Positions 22,601 to 36,600 of a stretch of DNA of 64,000 nucleotides are shown here, in pieces. The translations under genes and the position numbers were made by a program. The stretch's first letter is position 1. Each line of letters begins with the position of its first letter. Under the pieces are notes generated by a model that was not told the origin of the DNA, ran no database searches, and saw only the letters and a program-made list of their open reading frames with translations. Origin of the DNA: Lumnitzera littorea (Eukaryota > Streptophyta > Magnoliopsida > Myrtales > Combretaceae); NCBI GenBank assembly GCA_024138015.1, contig JAMXBB010000006.1, forward strand, positions 73,999,077-74,063,076, written 5' to 3'.

Positions 22601-23500
22601 AAGCCTATCTTAGGAGAGGAACTATTTTTATATTTGTTAATTAATGGCCAAGATCTTTCTTCTAATCTAGTGCCTAATGAAGAGAAAGAGCACCAACCAA
22701 TCTATTATGTTAGTCATGTTCTTTAAGGGCTAGAACTGAGATATACAAAGATGGAGAAGTTTTTCATAGCCACAGTCATGATCACAAGAAAGTTGAAGGT
22801 CTTCAAGTTACTGTTATTATCGACCAATCATTATGTAAAGCCTTATAAAAGCCTAACTCATCAGGTCGCATGATGAAATATGCACTTAAATTAAGTGCAT
22901 ATGGGGTTCAGTACCGACTAAGGACAACTTTGAGGCATAAGCTCTTGTAGACTTTGTTGTAGAATTTACGAGAGAAGAGGATAATGTCAAGCTCTTTAAA
23001 AAGCCTTAGTAGAACGTATATGTAGATGGCTCCTCAACACGAAAAGGATGAGTTACAGGTTCTATATTGCAAGGACAACATAACCTTAGGGTTTAATGTA
23101 CGTTAATGTTTGGATTCCTAGCTAGTAACAATGAAGCAGAATATGAAGCATTAATAGTTAGTTTAAATCTTACTAAAGAGGACAGAGCTAAAAGGCTACA
23201 AGTATTTTCCAATTCCCATTTAAAGGTCCAATAGGTGAAGGGTGAGTATGCTACAAAGGGTGAATTGATGGGCAAGTACTTACAATAGTACAAATGCTTA
23301 CAAAAGCTTACAAAAGGATTTTTATCTTTAAGTATTATTAAAGTACTATCAAGATTAAATTTTTTATTTTTATTTTTCTTAACTTGATTGAAATGATACC
23401 CTACTTATTTAATATTAACTCTCGACCAGAGATTAAGGAAACCTAGTTTTCTTTTTAATTTTGGAAAACATTTGGAGGTGTTACCCAACCATGATAAAAG
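22601..23500 (+). pseudogene. RNase H, archaeal RNase H and integrase remnant of Tat-2
   Basis: RNase H remnants include EHQPIYYVSHVL and TKMEKFFIATVMITRKLK (22690-22800). The second, archaeal-type RNase H starts with VDGSST (about 23020), then LTFGFLASNNEAEYEALIVS, VFSNSHLKVQ and VKGEYATKGELMGKYL. It fades after about 23340, where only weak similarity to the Tat-1 integrase start (ATTTGGAGG and ACCATGAT near 23470-23500) remains. The Asp of SDSxL is Asn, as in Tat-1. Confidence 0.75.
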
Positions 23501-23771
23501 AAAAAAAAATATTGGATATAAATTAACTACTAATCTATAGGAAAAACTGATTTTGAAAAGTAATTATGAAAATTAGAGGTTTTAGATTCATGGGCTAACC
23601 TATTAAACCTTAAATTGTTATACCTATACTTTCCAAATTTGTATTTATTCTTCAAAATATCCTTTTATTAGAAAATAAATTTATTTGATTGATTTTTTAT
23701 TTTTTTATTATTTATTTTTTTTATATAGGTAAAGAAGGAAACATTTATATTTATGAAAAAAAAGAAATTTT
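23501..23771. other. Short stretch with nothing recognised
   Basis: A+T-rich junction DNA between the last faint Tat-2 homology and the start of LTR G. It contains homopolymer-rich sequence around 23690-23770 and no frame. Confidence 0.5.
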
Positions 23772-24649
23772 TACAACACCCCAGCATAACATGGGATGTA
23801 CCATCATGTACAAATATCTGCTTTAGCTATATACAACTCTATCTGTAAACCATACTTTATATAGTCAACCCTCTAAAAGAGTTTAGCTTTATGCTATAGA
23901 GTTGCAAATGTATATATAATATTTAGAGATCGAAAAGACCAAAAGTTGTAAACTTCATTTATCGGAACTAAACATCTTTATCCTTATTGCAATTAATTAG
24001 TAAGACTTTAACTTTTCCAAAACCAATTGACTCCACTAGTACTATCAAAAGTTTATCCCTTGCTTATGATGGTGCCTACTTCCTACTTGTAACTTGAGCA
24101 TAAAATATTTTACCTACTCAGGTTACTATAAGCTAAGTAAGAGTAGATAGACAAGCAGTAATACAACTAAATACATTGCTTAAGCATAACATTTATCACA
24201 CTAAATTATAACATCTAACCAAACAAACGGAAATGCAACATTTGTATTCCATGATAATGTACATGATATGCATCAGTATCAATATCCTAGCCTAACCTAG
24301 CACTTATTTAGTTGGTTAACTTCAATAAAAGAATATAGATAATATATCTAAAAACTTAGCATTAATTTAGCCTAGTGCTAACTACAAGACATGGTTAAGA
24401 TCATTGGTTAATGCAAATGTATATGTATGGAAACCTAGCTTTTCAATTAAAGTTTATTTGAGTAGATTCATGAGTTTTGAAAATCTGACTTGTAGGTCCT
24501 TTTCGTCCTTTTCAACCACATCTTAGATATTCACTAAGTAAAAGCAAGCAAGCAAGCTTATTTATTTGATTTTTAGCCAAGCTTTTACTTTACTTTCTTT
24601 TCCTTTTCCATTTCTAATACCTTGATATTGGGTTCACTTAAGTGAACAC

Positions 24650-27600
24650 TGTAAACCTTACTTCTAGTAGGCCTAAGATTTGATTAAGAGTGCTTTCTGA
24701 ACACTCCCAAGGATCAACTAAACTAAAAACCTAAGTTTACATTTAGAAATAAATTAAATTTTTCCAATTCAAAAACCAATTATTGATAAAACCCGAGCTT
24801 GAAGAACTGCGAGCTCTAAAGTTATTTAAAACCCTAAAACTTAAAATTATTAGGGAATTTTAACCCTAAGTAATTAATCGATAATTTAATTTGAATAACT
24901 TCATTCAACTTTAGAAAATTCCACAATTTTATAAAAATCAAATCATAAATTACAAAACAATGCAAGATGAAAACCTAAAAACAATTTTCTATAAGACCAT
25001 GCCCTTATCTTCATGTCTAAGCCTTACACATTAATAAGTAGACCAACCTATCACCTTAGATAACTTATCAATTGAGAGTTGGAATTATTTATCAATTGAT
25101 AACTTATCAAAATCTAGTGATAAGACATTTTCCTTATCACCCCTTCACTTATACTACATATGGACAATTTTTCACAAGATTTCATATGCTTAACTTTATT
25201 AAATGAGACAAGATCATTCTATGACCCAAAAGGACTTTAAATGGCAGATTTAAACAAGGAGGACAGGGGGGTCATGCTCTTGTCTTTCAACCATCAATCA
25301 CTTTCTCTTATACATCACTATTCACCCCTTAATGCTTACATCATCAATAGTTGCAATTGTTGACTTTTGTGTAAACTACAAGACAACACTTTCAAGATAT
25401 TTTAACCACTCATTCTCTCTCAATTCCAACTAGCCACTTTCTCCTTTACTTCTCTCACTTTCAATTTCATTTTCACATCTTCTTTCTCTCATTTGAAACA
25501 AACATAAAAAGGAGAAACAACCTTACCCCACAAAATCAACTTTGCTCCCATTTTTCAAGCTTCACTCATGGCATTTCCTTCTCTTTTTCTTCTGTCACTT
25601 TCTTCTAACATCTAAGCTCTTTTAAAACCATTAGAACCTTCCATAAACCCCATTCCAAAAGATCAAACAACTCGGGTTTCCAAAAGGTGGTAAAAAGGAG
25701 GAAGCAAAGTTAAGAGCTTAAGTGGAACCTTAGTGCACAACCACCGTATTTTGCTTTAAGGACGAGTAAGTATTTCTTGTGATTAATGGGTTAGTGTTTA
25801 TGTTAGGATACTTTGATTTCTTGAAGATATAAGTAAGGTTTAAGTTGTTATAACACCAAAAATAGGTTTAAGAAACGAACTCATGAAACCCTTATATGAA
25901 GTTGAAACATGAGCATGTAAAGTTAGTGTTTTGTAAAAATACTTGTCTAACACTTTGAATGGAAGATTTTAAGTTGAGAAAATCCTGAAACAAGAACTTG
26001 AATGGAAGATGAACATGCTGGACATGAGGATTCGAAGGTCCTTTGAATGTTGATTTTATTTCTATTAAGTTAAATATGCTCAAATCTAGACTTAAGTTAA
26101 GGAAAAATCCATTACATGAAGTTTTATGAAGAAACCAACTTTGTATGATATGAGCTATGATATGGAGGTTGTATTAAGTATAAGATCTTCTATTTCTTGG
26201 TGTGAAGCATGAGTTAAGGAATTATCTTATGAAAGAAAAGTTAAGATTTGGATACAAGTAGTTTAAGTGCATAATCTAACACCTAAACTTAAGGAAATGA
26301 TGAAACAAGTTGAAAAACCAAGCGAGAACCCCTTGGAATCATCACGACCAGATCTGGAACATGGGAAAAAAATGCTTAAAAATATGATAAAAGTAAATGA
26401 ACAAAGTGAAAAGATCAACTGAAGCAAGTATGGTAAGTATACAAAACTCAAAACTCAAAACCAAGCCTAAAACTCTCAAAACAAGCCTAGAATTCTAAGT
26501 TGGGCCTTCAATAAAATTCTGACAGTACTTTAAAACATTAAGAGAGGTTGTTTTGAAGCTCATAAGAAATCCACCTAAGGCTCCATAAGCCCACCAAAGT
26601 CACTAACTTTAGTTTGAACCAAAAACAAACCTATTTGAGAACTTAAGCCCACTAAAGGGCCCATGAAGTGGTTGTTAGCCTTAGAAATATAAATCAAAGT
26701 TGTAAATCTAATCTCAAGGAGTATTTTAAGCTTAGGATAAAATCTTAAGACCAAGCCTAAAGGATTTCTAAAGTTATCAAAAAAAAAAAAAAAGCCCATT
26801 TACCATATAAGGCCTAAAAGCACTCCAACACATGAGGAATGCTACTGTTCTGACCCATGGATAGAATTGTATGCCTCATTTCAAAAATATAACCTCACCA
26901 CGTTAAATTACACTTGAAAATGATGAATATTGACTATAAGATTATAAAAATTGGATTTAAAATGAAAAAGTTATACGCGACTGAAATTTAAGTAACAACC
27001 GGGAAAAATTACGAAAATTAGTTAAGAGTATAACTTAAGGAAAAATTTAACTTAGTCTTCTAAGTTTATTTCAATCCCTTATAAATATTATTTCAATGAC
27101 CAGGGGACACCTTGTATGGAGACGACTTGCCTCCGGATTACATTGATTGATCCACATGGCAGAGTGAGTAAATTCCCGATGACTCTTTACTTGATTTTGT
27201 TTATAGAATAGATGCACCTAAACTTATATATATAAATTTGGATGCTTGTAGGATATGGGAAATGCATGTGTTATTTGTGGATGAATGCGATGACTTGTTA
27301 ATTATATTTAATAATAGGAATTGTTTGCATTATATATACATGTGAATTGTATGGAATGAAATTGTCTAATCACCCTGAAAATCGAGTCAATTACTTATTT
27401 GATTAAGAAATCAAAATAAATCATGCATACCCTATATTGCATACGGATAACACTGACTGCCGCTTCACGTAGAAGATGGGAAGGGACTCATAGGAGTACG
27501 AGTCTCTTATAAGATTGGACACTAGCTATGTCATCATATATATTGAGTCTCTATCTTAAGCTGATGGGCTTATTAGGCGCTGAGAGATGCCAATCGTTAG

Positions 27601-28441
27601 CAAGGGGCCGAGTCTTGTGGCTTTTGCTTAGAACGTGTGTTTGTGGATTACGGAGGCCACCATACCACTAGACTTAGGATTTTAAAAATATGATTTGATT
27701 TTAGTAAAGGAAGTATACATATATATAGATATATATATATATATAATTTTGTTTTGGCATAAGCACGATAATGCAAATGAAATAAAACCCAACGTCTAGA
27801 ACCTAGATTTTGGTTTGGGTCGATTAATTATCTCCAAACCCTGACTTCAAGGGGCATGATTCTGAGTCGTATACAGTTCCTAGGTTACTGCATGTGTTGT
27901 TTGGCATACTGATTGTTCATGCATTTATATGATTGTGCATCTAATAAATTTTTGTCATGTGGTACTGACCAGTGTATTTATCTCACTAAGCTTAAGCTTA
28001 CACCCCTATAGATTTTTGTTGTTGCAGGAAAACCTCTTCACTAATTCGGGTTGAGGCATACTCGTCGTAAGTCTCGTGTAGGGACGGGTTTGAGTGATCA
28101 AAGAGTGAAGAGGACATTTTGTAATAGATTTATAGACATTTAGATACTTTTATGTTTTTGCTCATAACACAGATTTAATACAGTTCCGTTATGAACTGCA
28201 TTTGTTTGTAATATTGTTTTGGTGTGAGTTTTACGAGCCCATACAATTAGCTAATTTATAACATAGAAGTAATTTTAGTTAAATTGCTTTATATGACTTA
28301 TCTATAGGCCTAGTGGTAACGTAGAGTGAAAAGAGCCTTGTGTGTCGTATGAAAGGCCTATGATCAGTAAGGGGGTTGATAATAGACCTTTATACGGTAT
28401 ACGGCGACCTACCATGATAACGATACTGTTAGGTCGTGATA
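24650..28441 (+). repeat. LTR C: solo long LTR inserted in LTR G
   Basis: It starts TGTAAACCTTAC and ends AGGTCGTGATA. AACAC lies directly before it (24645-24649) and directly after it (28442-28446). Its right half matches LTR A in order: blocks near 26880-27000 with 38930-39060, GGCCACCATACCACTAGAC with GGCCACCTCACCGTTAGAC, then TGACTTCAAGGGGCATGATTC, CATGCATTTATATG and TCTCACTAAGC. It is therefore a plus-oriented member of the same long-LTR group, 3792 bp, without primer-binding site after it, and hence solo. TC-rich leader sequence occupies 25400-25600. Confidence 0.86.
27716..27748. repeat. AT microsatellite in LTR C
   Basis: A short (AT)n run with one GA interruption (ATATATAGATATATATATAT). 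It is in a different part of the LTR from the larger AT arrays of LTRs A, B and D. Confidence 0.8.
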
Positions 28442-30599
28442 AACACCTTAGGAGGTAAGGGTTAGTTCTAGCATTAATCTAAGTTAGCATAACTCTAGAT
28501 AATAGTACATCATCATGTCACATTTTAGTGAACATAAGATGCACAATTTGAGACATCACAAAGCTTCACAATACAGTAAGTTCAATCATTATAAAGCAGT
28601 CACAACAACCACATACCAAAAAACTCACTCCCTATTGAGTAGATGTAGATCTACTCTCTATATACATATCTACTTACCAAGGCCTATTGATAGCTCTACG
28701 ATTAGTCATTAATATAGTGCTCCTCTTCTGCTATCTCACCTAATAAAGTTGCATAGTACTAAAGTCAACTATAGTTTGTATGGATATTCCAAATCATTAA
28801 TAGCTTTCTTTTTAGTTAAGGTTTATGAGTTAAGGTTATTCTTTAGATGAATATTTATCCAAACTTCCTCTGATTCATCTCTTGACTTGTAAGCCTAACT
28901 TACACAAGGTCTCTAAGTATATTCTCTGATTTGCATTATGATTCATTGAAATCACTATATTTTCTTATAAAATCCCCATTTCTCATTCAACCCTAGTTAA
29001 GACTAGTAAAGGACATTTCAGATGTAATATTAGCTAAGAACCACCACCTTACTCCCTTTACCCGCCCACTTACACACGCACGCGCGTAAAAGTATCGATT
29101 ATATGAAGTACCTTATTTATTGTATTTAACAAATACAAGTAAATATTTAGAATTTTCTCAATAGTTAATGTATGTACTTGTTAGGTTCTAAACATGAAAA
29201 GTATTATATTAGGATGATATACAGCATTTCCTAAAAAAATACTAGTTTTAGCTCAATTTTATAAAAAATTAGCTAAAAATAGATAAATAATTATACTTAT
29301 CCTTAAGATCATAATATAACAAATATATTGACACTACTAGTCACCAAAAATCTTTATATTTCAATTCTAAATAGAAATTACTTCAAAAACTAAGTATTTC
29401 CCTTAATTCAAAAAGCTACAATCAATAAAAAAATAAATTGTAAACATAGAGATTTTCGAAAATTCTTAATCCCACAATTGAGTACATGTTATGAGTGTAT
29501 TGTACAAAATTTTTCAACTTAAAACAATATCATTTAATATTTTGAAAAATTAATTTAAAATATGTTAGAATATAAAAATTTCTTAAGCAAGTACTACAAA
29601 TCATCATTATTTTAACAAAGTAAAATTATTACATTAAAGTGCATACAAAATAACCCCGTAAAACAAATTTTCATAATTTTCTGAATTATTTTGACATTTT
29701 TACTAAATAAATGAAAGTTAGAGGTAGAATTTAAACTCACCAGCACACAATAGTTTAGCTACCCTCTAGCCACCACTATGTGTCATCAGAACTTCTCTAG
29801 CCCCCAAACCCTTAAGTCCCCAACCACACTTTGTTAGGTTACGAGTTGCTATAAAAACCTTATGTGTCTTACTATTTTTCCGAATTTTCCCTTTTTTTGC
29901 TAGTTTTTTTTTTTCCCACTCAACTAAAAATTTTCAAAGGGCTTCCTTTTATCCTAATGTTGTAAAATGACTGAGCTCTCACTCTAAATCTCCTTTTATA
30001 GATGGTTAGGTTGGTAGGCTTGTTTTTAACATGTTTTCTTTTCTTTTTTGCCTTTCCGATTGTAAATTCCTAATATATACTTATATTTACCTATGCTAAC
30101 TCACACTTACCTTGGTCTGATGTTGTCCCCTCATGCTATGCTTGATTTCCATGTGTCATAGGTTGTTTTATGATTTTTAAAATATTTTTTAGTAATTTAA
30201 TACATATTTTATCTATTATTTAGTTTATTATATTAATATATATACATGTCGGCTACATATAGTATATAATATGATTATATAATCACACTTCATGTTATTC
30301 AACTCCAAAATATTATTTTTATAAATCAAATAGTTATCTCTATGGCTTGTTACACTTTGAAGCTCAAATTTTGAGTTTCCAACAATTATTAAGTGCTTTG
30401 GTCAAAGTAAGTTTTATTGAAATTAAATATTATATGTGCTTTATTTCGAAAAAGAAATCTTACTAAGACCTTTCTTCTAACTTTTGTAACCTCATTAAAG
30501 TTTTACTTAACTTGAACAATATTTTTGGAAAGCCTTAAATCGTATTAGATCCCTAGCTTATATTGATATTGAGTAGCTAAGGTCTCATATTCTACCCCC

Positions 30600-30640
30600 T
30601 CTACAAAATGTTTCATCTCCAAAACTTACTTATGCAATAA
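30600..30640 (-). promoter_or_regulatory. Polypurine tract and 3' internal end next to LTR G
   Basis: On the minus strand GAGATGAAACATTTTGTAGA is followed by GGGGGTAGAA. The same pattern, GAGGATAAAACATTTTGTAA then GGAGGGAAGAA, precedes LTR B. This is the primer for plus-strand DNA and fixes the orientation of LTR G. Confidence 0.6.
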
Positions 30641-33600
30641 ACGATTTATATACCTAAAACTACTCAAAGATTATAAGACTCTAACTATTAAGTTTCTAAT
30701 GATGCTTATCCATTTTACATATATATTTACTTATTTATATAAGCAACTAAGATAACCCAATAATCTACTATTGACTAAGACCATAGAGAGTAGGAATCAC
30801 CTATCAACTAACTAGACACGATAACCAACTTTAGTGACATCACATATTACTAAATATAATAAAGATTTAGGTTAACTAATAGAGATTGTTAAGGTAATCC
30901 TATTCATTTAATCCACATGCTTAGATAATCACTCTATGCTTAGGTCTTAACACATTCCCAACTTTTGGTTACCTACAAAAAGGAACTATTGGGGAGGTGA
31001 ACAAACCATAACTTTGTGAGTTCATCCCTCACCAGTATCATTTAAGCAAGTTGTTTAACATTATTAACAAACATACAATTTAGCTATATACGAAATGAAT
31101 GCAAACATAATGAGTGTAAGCAACACATCTACGAGGCTTTGGAACCATGGAAAGTGTAGATTTACGTAATCTACATATTGATTATTCCCTTATATTTAAC
31201 AGCATTAGGTACCTGTCCTTATCTACAGGAGGTTGTCTATGGTTACCGTCTCACCAAACGAAATTTGACTATTACCCTAGTGGAAAAAAGAAAATATCAT
31301 ATAAGTCAAATTGAGTAGGACTTAGCTCAAGCCATCCACCATCACATTCATTATAGTACCTAATGACTCATTATCAACAAATCAATACAATGCCCTACAA
31401 GTTAGGCTATGCGACTCCTAACTCGAGCCACTTACCATCAACAACTAAAGGAGGTCTACTAGCATTGCCCCAACAAACAAAATTTCATCAATCATTTCTA
31501 GAAGAACTTATTGAGTTTTATAAAATCTTTCTTTAAATTGCAAAACATTCTAAAATGCATTTTGCAAACTTTTCAAGAAACTTAGCGAAGCTATAGACTT
31601 CCCAAACTATAACTATAAGACCAAAGACTTGCAACGGATATGTCCATCTAATTTGGCCAAATATATAAATTTACCAATTTGATAAGGTGATTACACGAAT
31701 GCTAGCATACAAAGAAATTGTTCATTTAGAGAGACAGTTAAGGGAAAAAACAGAACATCAAGTAATTGTCAAACACAAGCAAGTAGCAATTCATGATAAC
31801 TCCGTCACCTAGCCTACTTGCTTACTTGTCTTGGTCTTCGAGGTTCTTAAATTACAAATTAAGTCACTTAAAACATATTGATAAAATCTATGTAAGTAAT
31901 TGGAAGAAGGTTTCTTCTAGAGCTTAAGAGTTTATCTAATTATTGAAGCCTGCTATAAATCCCTAAGTATGGTTAAAACTTGCTTTTGCAATATCACATA
32001 CTCAATTGCAAAGGATTTCAAACATACTTTCACATGGTGGGGTCCGTATTGGGAGTTAAGACCCATAACTATTTGGTTAGATAGGGTTCATATTCGAATT
32101 TTATGTTTCATTCTCTTTACTTAGTTGATTTCTTAGTTTATTTGGGTGTTTCAATAATTAGGGCCTTGTTCTAACTTCATATATCCATTAGTTGAGCTTT
32201 TAGTTATTTATTTGAGGTTATTCAATTAGTTGAGCAAAATAAATTTAAGTCTAAGTCTAACTGTTACTATTTTGAGACTTAAACTAGACTTTTTAACCAA
32301 ATATGAGCACAACTATACTTAGACCTATTAGGGACTCTTTTATTTATTTAGTAAGCTTATTAAACTTTCTAATTAAGTTCTATTTATACACTTTATGTTG
32401 GTCATGCAAGTTCAAGTTAGGTATAAACTTGTTCTATGAGCCTTTAGCTTAATTTAGGCTTAACTCATGCACTAAGATCTACACCATGAATCTAACTTGT
32501 CCTATTTAGCCTAATAACATATTAGTCTTATCAATTGGTCCAATATTACTTAAGTTTCCAATCTAGTGTTATCAATTTAATGGGCTCTAAATGGGTTTTT
32601 CTAAGCCTATAATTTGATTTAGGCTCAACTACTCACTATAAATAACATTTGGTCTAATATCTTAGAAGTTTAAGCTCTAAGCCTTGATTAATCTTAATTA
32701 ATCATGAGATTAACCTTCTAAACTAATACTTGCAGTAGGTACATCTAACATAAAGTGATGATTAAACATGAATTTCTAAGAATTAATAACTCTACATGTA
32801 CTAAATTTGATGATTAATGCATCAAACTAACTCTATAAGGCAATTTAATCTACTTTCCACTAAATTAATCATATGAAATCAACAAGAAAGTATGGAAATG
32901 CACATCCATGTTTCATGTTACTAAAGAAATATGGGTTTCATGTGATTTTTTTTTTTTTTCAATTCTTCTTCTAGTTATCTAAGTAAATTCAATTATACTA
33001 CTCAAGGATATAAGTAAAGATCTAATGATTTTCAAGAATGAATGAGTAGTTACATATCCTAAAATAATATGTACATGTTCATGACATAATTGTCTCATAT
33101 TTCTAGTCCTAAATTATCAAGATTTCATGGGAATAACTAGTATAAACAAGAAACTAAAGTTAGTGAGCTTTACCTTAAATTGTCTTGCGTGAGGTCCAAT
33201 TTTTTCACCTAAAAACGAGGACAAAATACTTCACTTAGGGCCCCTATGTTTGTCAACAAGATAAAGTAAGATGTGATGGTTCAGATGGTGGTAGTCTTAT
33301 GTGATTTGGTGGCATTTATTGGTAGCAAAATTTAAATGTGCTTAACTAGATGGCAAATGAGACATTCTAACCTATTTTTCTTCCTCTCTTTTGCATTTTG
33401 TTTAAGGGTTTCTAGAGAGGATTTTTGGGAAATAGGGGAGTTAAGGGGTTAGGTTTCACAATTGAGAGAGCTTGGGAACTGAGGAGATAAGAAATATTCT
33501 TTCAATGATCATATGTAAGGACCAATGCTCAATCGTCTAGGTTAGTTGGGATGTCTTGCAAATGGAGACTAAATCCTAATCTAGTTAATTGCTAGTTAGA

Positions 33601-36600
33601 TTCTAATTACTTGTTGCTATTTAGTTGCTAATTAAGTATGTCCCTATAGCTAGGCATGATGTACGTGCACATGTGTTGCTTATAATTAATTCCTACATTC
33701 AGCATGCTATAACTAGTATGCATGATCTTGATTAACTTTAATTTTTGTGATCTTTCTATTTAATTAATTTAATTAAGATTATTATGATCTTTTATCTAAT
33801 ATTTTAATGTATCTAAAGTTTGGAAATTGTTATTGTTATTAAATTACGGCACTGAAGGTAAATTAGAACTTCTTAGTGATTAATTGATTTATTAATTAAT
33901 TTATTTCAGTATCTCTTATTGGCTTAATTATATATTGGATATTCATTTTTTTAAGGATGATTCCACCTATATTAGTATAGTAGTGGTATTATTTATAATA
34001 AGAGTCAAAGGGTGTATCTCTTATAAATATCTATGAAGCTGATATGACATAAGGCAATAAAAGCACTACTAGCAAATCCACTTAATTTGTTTGGCTAATG
34101 GAAATGTGTGTTATCTATTGATTCGTGATATAGAGCATGTAAACTTAAGCAAGCAGCCACCTAATATGTCATTGCAACTTTGAGAAACTAATACTAAGGA
34201 GGAGTTCAAATCAAAAGATACCATTATTTACTTGTGAACGGAATTTCCATATAATTAGCAATCTAATGGGGTAATGTTGACTACAATCCCTATTATGTGG
34301 TTCAAAATACGAAAAAAGAATGTTCATGATAAATTGGAAATATTAGTGTTAGGAAAATTTTCAGATAATTAGGGAACAAAAGGGATGGGCGCGTATAGAA
34401 CATTATCCTTAAGAGTTTGAACTTTCCTATACTTAGTTTGCTAAGAATTGGTGTAAACTCTCCTAATATATAATAGGTAGCAATCTTTCATTCTTTATTA
34501 TCATATAAGATTCATAAAACTTTCAAAGGATGTTGGTCTTTTCTTTTCTTTTTCTTTTATGTTGTGTGTACGAGAATTTTTTGGAGGATAAAAAATAAAG
34601 AAAATTTGTGTAAAAAAGCTTAAAAATTGCAATATATATTCAAACATCTAATCATCAAATTCTTAGTATTGTAACATTTCCTAGGAACATGATCTTTTAG
34701 AAAGATTAGTTATCCACCATTAGATTGAATTTTTATTTGTTATAAAACCATTTTGACTACTAGGATTGGACGTGGTTTATTTTAGTATGGTTTACCCTCC
34801 TTACAAACCAAAGCTAATATTATAGTTCAATTTTTTAAAAAAATCAAACCTAATCATACAATTTAACTTAAATTTTTTCGAACCTAGAAAATTGGTTTGG
34901 TCCAGTTGGGTCATCAATGCGATCCTTTTTTTTTTTTATAATACAAAATAAATCTACATCTAGCTCCTAATAAAGGTTTTCCCCATTAAAAAAGTCTATA
35001 TATGGAAATATCGGCTGTAATTAACTTTGGCAAGATGAAATCTTCCTCTTGTAAAGCATCTAATTCCTCTTCCTTTGGTTTCTACTCCCAATAAGAAATA
35101 TATTTAAAAAGGAAACTTGATAGACAAGTATCATTTATAATGAATGGCAAAAAATATAATGTCCAATATATGTAATAACACAATTTAAAAAGTATGAAAT
35201 GCCTATGGATTACAGTGAGCGAATGATTACTGAAAAGTAGCATTGTTAATGCCAATAAATTGAAATGGTACTCTAAATTATACATTCATATATGTAGACA
35301 ACAAGTACAAGAAGACAATGCAAAATTGCATGAACCAAATTACATATTCATATATGAATGATCCTTTGTAAATTCTAATCATTATGCAATGCCAACTACA
35401 TAGAGGAGATCCTATTGGCATGAGGCGATTAACTAAATGAATAAAAGCATCAAACCACCTTTACAATTACTTAGAGTAAGAGAAACTAACTGAAAGAATG
35501 AAGGCACTAGGCATCTAAATGAGCTATTAACTTTTTTTTTAAAGGTTAACTAGTTCAATTCTATTTGGATCAACTGAACATAATCATGCTTGCGCTTCTA
35601 CCCTTCCAATTGAGCACAACCCCACTTAATTAAATGAGATACACTACTTGAGCATGATCATGTTCATGACCATGTTCTTGTATTATACATATTTCTATTT
35701 CCTTACTCTTTACAACAAGTAGCTTCTCACATTTCATCACTAACATATATAATCAAAAATCTATATTCAATAGTTAAAGGCTTAAAGCTTGATTATATTT
35801 TTATTTTGTGCTTGGTTTAAACTGCTAAAAAAAAGATTACAAGTGTAGGTAAACACTTGGTTCATATCCCTCTATATGATTTAAACAAAATAGATTCCTT
35901 TATTTTCCCATGTAATGAAGGACTTCATTTAGATCTCTCTAAGTGAGCTTAAGATGAAGTCATACTAAGAGGAGAAAAGTCCTTCACGTATACACATCAT
36001 TGAAGCAAGTCTCATGGGCTCCAAATGAACTAGATAATCTATGTCATTTGTAAATTAAGTCTTTTTTTTTTAAGAATCATTACCCATTGAAGAGTCATTT
36101 CCACAAAGTAATATTATAAAAATAGTTGTTACTAAAAACTAATCTTAGGGAGATTTTCCAATATGAATTTTATAATTTATTTCCTTTCCACTCCAGGAAA
36201 ACCTCTCAAATATCTAACAAATTCTAGAATGGCTATTGAGAACAAAATATCGATACTTTTGTTCTTAAAACATTGTTGTATTGTGCAAGAAAAGCACACA
36301 TCCTTAGCAAACATTGTGTAGAGCATATAATATTCCTCAAAGATAACATCTCATATACCTCCAAATCTCTGTAGATCCTCTACGCTTTAGTTTTCTGGAA
36401 ATTATCCACTCTTATATTGCACAAAATGAACAAAACTTACCAATTTATGTTTTGAACCTCACGATTAAAAAACCAAAATCTTTTTTAAGCATCATTTCTC
36501 TAAGTAACAACTAATATTATTTGTTAAGGTATAAATTATATGAATTGGTTGTCGAGTTTTATTTTATTCCTACTATGTGACATGACATCTCTCTACCCTC

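Larger units (their letters stand above)
15522..23500 (+). mobile_element. Second Tat-lineage element Tat-2, split by solo LTR D and truncated at its 3' side
   Basis: 5' LTR, primer-binding site, gag, a Cys/His linker and protease run to 17969. LTR D is inserted, then the protease end, RT, RNase H and archaeal RNase H follow from 21361 to about 23340, with faint integrase homology to about 23500. Protein order and blocks match Tat-1. No antisense ORF or 3' LTR was found, because the copy is broken where LTR G begins. Decayed throughout. Confidence 0.8.
23772..30599 (-). repeat. LTR G: long LTR in minus orientation, interrupted by LTR C
   Basis: Evidence for the right end: the reverse complement at 30600-30640 reads GTTTTGGAGATGAAACATTT then a GAGGGGGTAGAA purine tract, the same 3' end as at 36850-36893 and 42580-42622. 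It is immediately followed by TATGAGACC, the LTR start. The left edge on the plus strand is TACAACACCCCAGC at 23772, the reverse complement of a ...GGGGTGTTGTA LTR end. Without LTR C and one target copy the LTR is about 3.0 kb. Both termini have A in place of the G of TG or the C of CA. The partner LTR was not found. Confidence 0.52.

Noticed and set aside
24784..24800. TGATAAAACCCG as the start of LTR C
   Set aside because: It is 134 bases inside the true start; only TGTAAACC at 24650 is flanked by the AACAC duplication.
29076..29088. CACACGCACGCGCG run as a CpG or Z-DNA element
   Set aside because: Only about a dozen bases, with no neighbouring promoter or gene.
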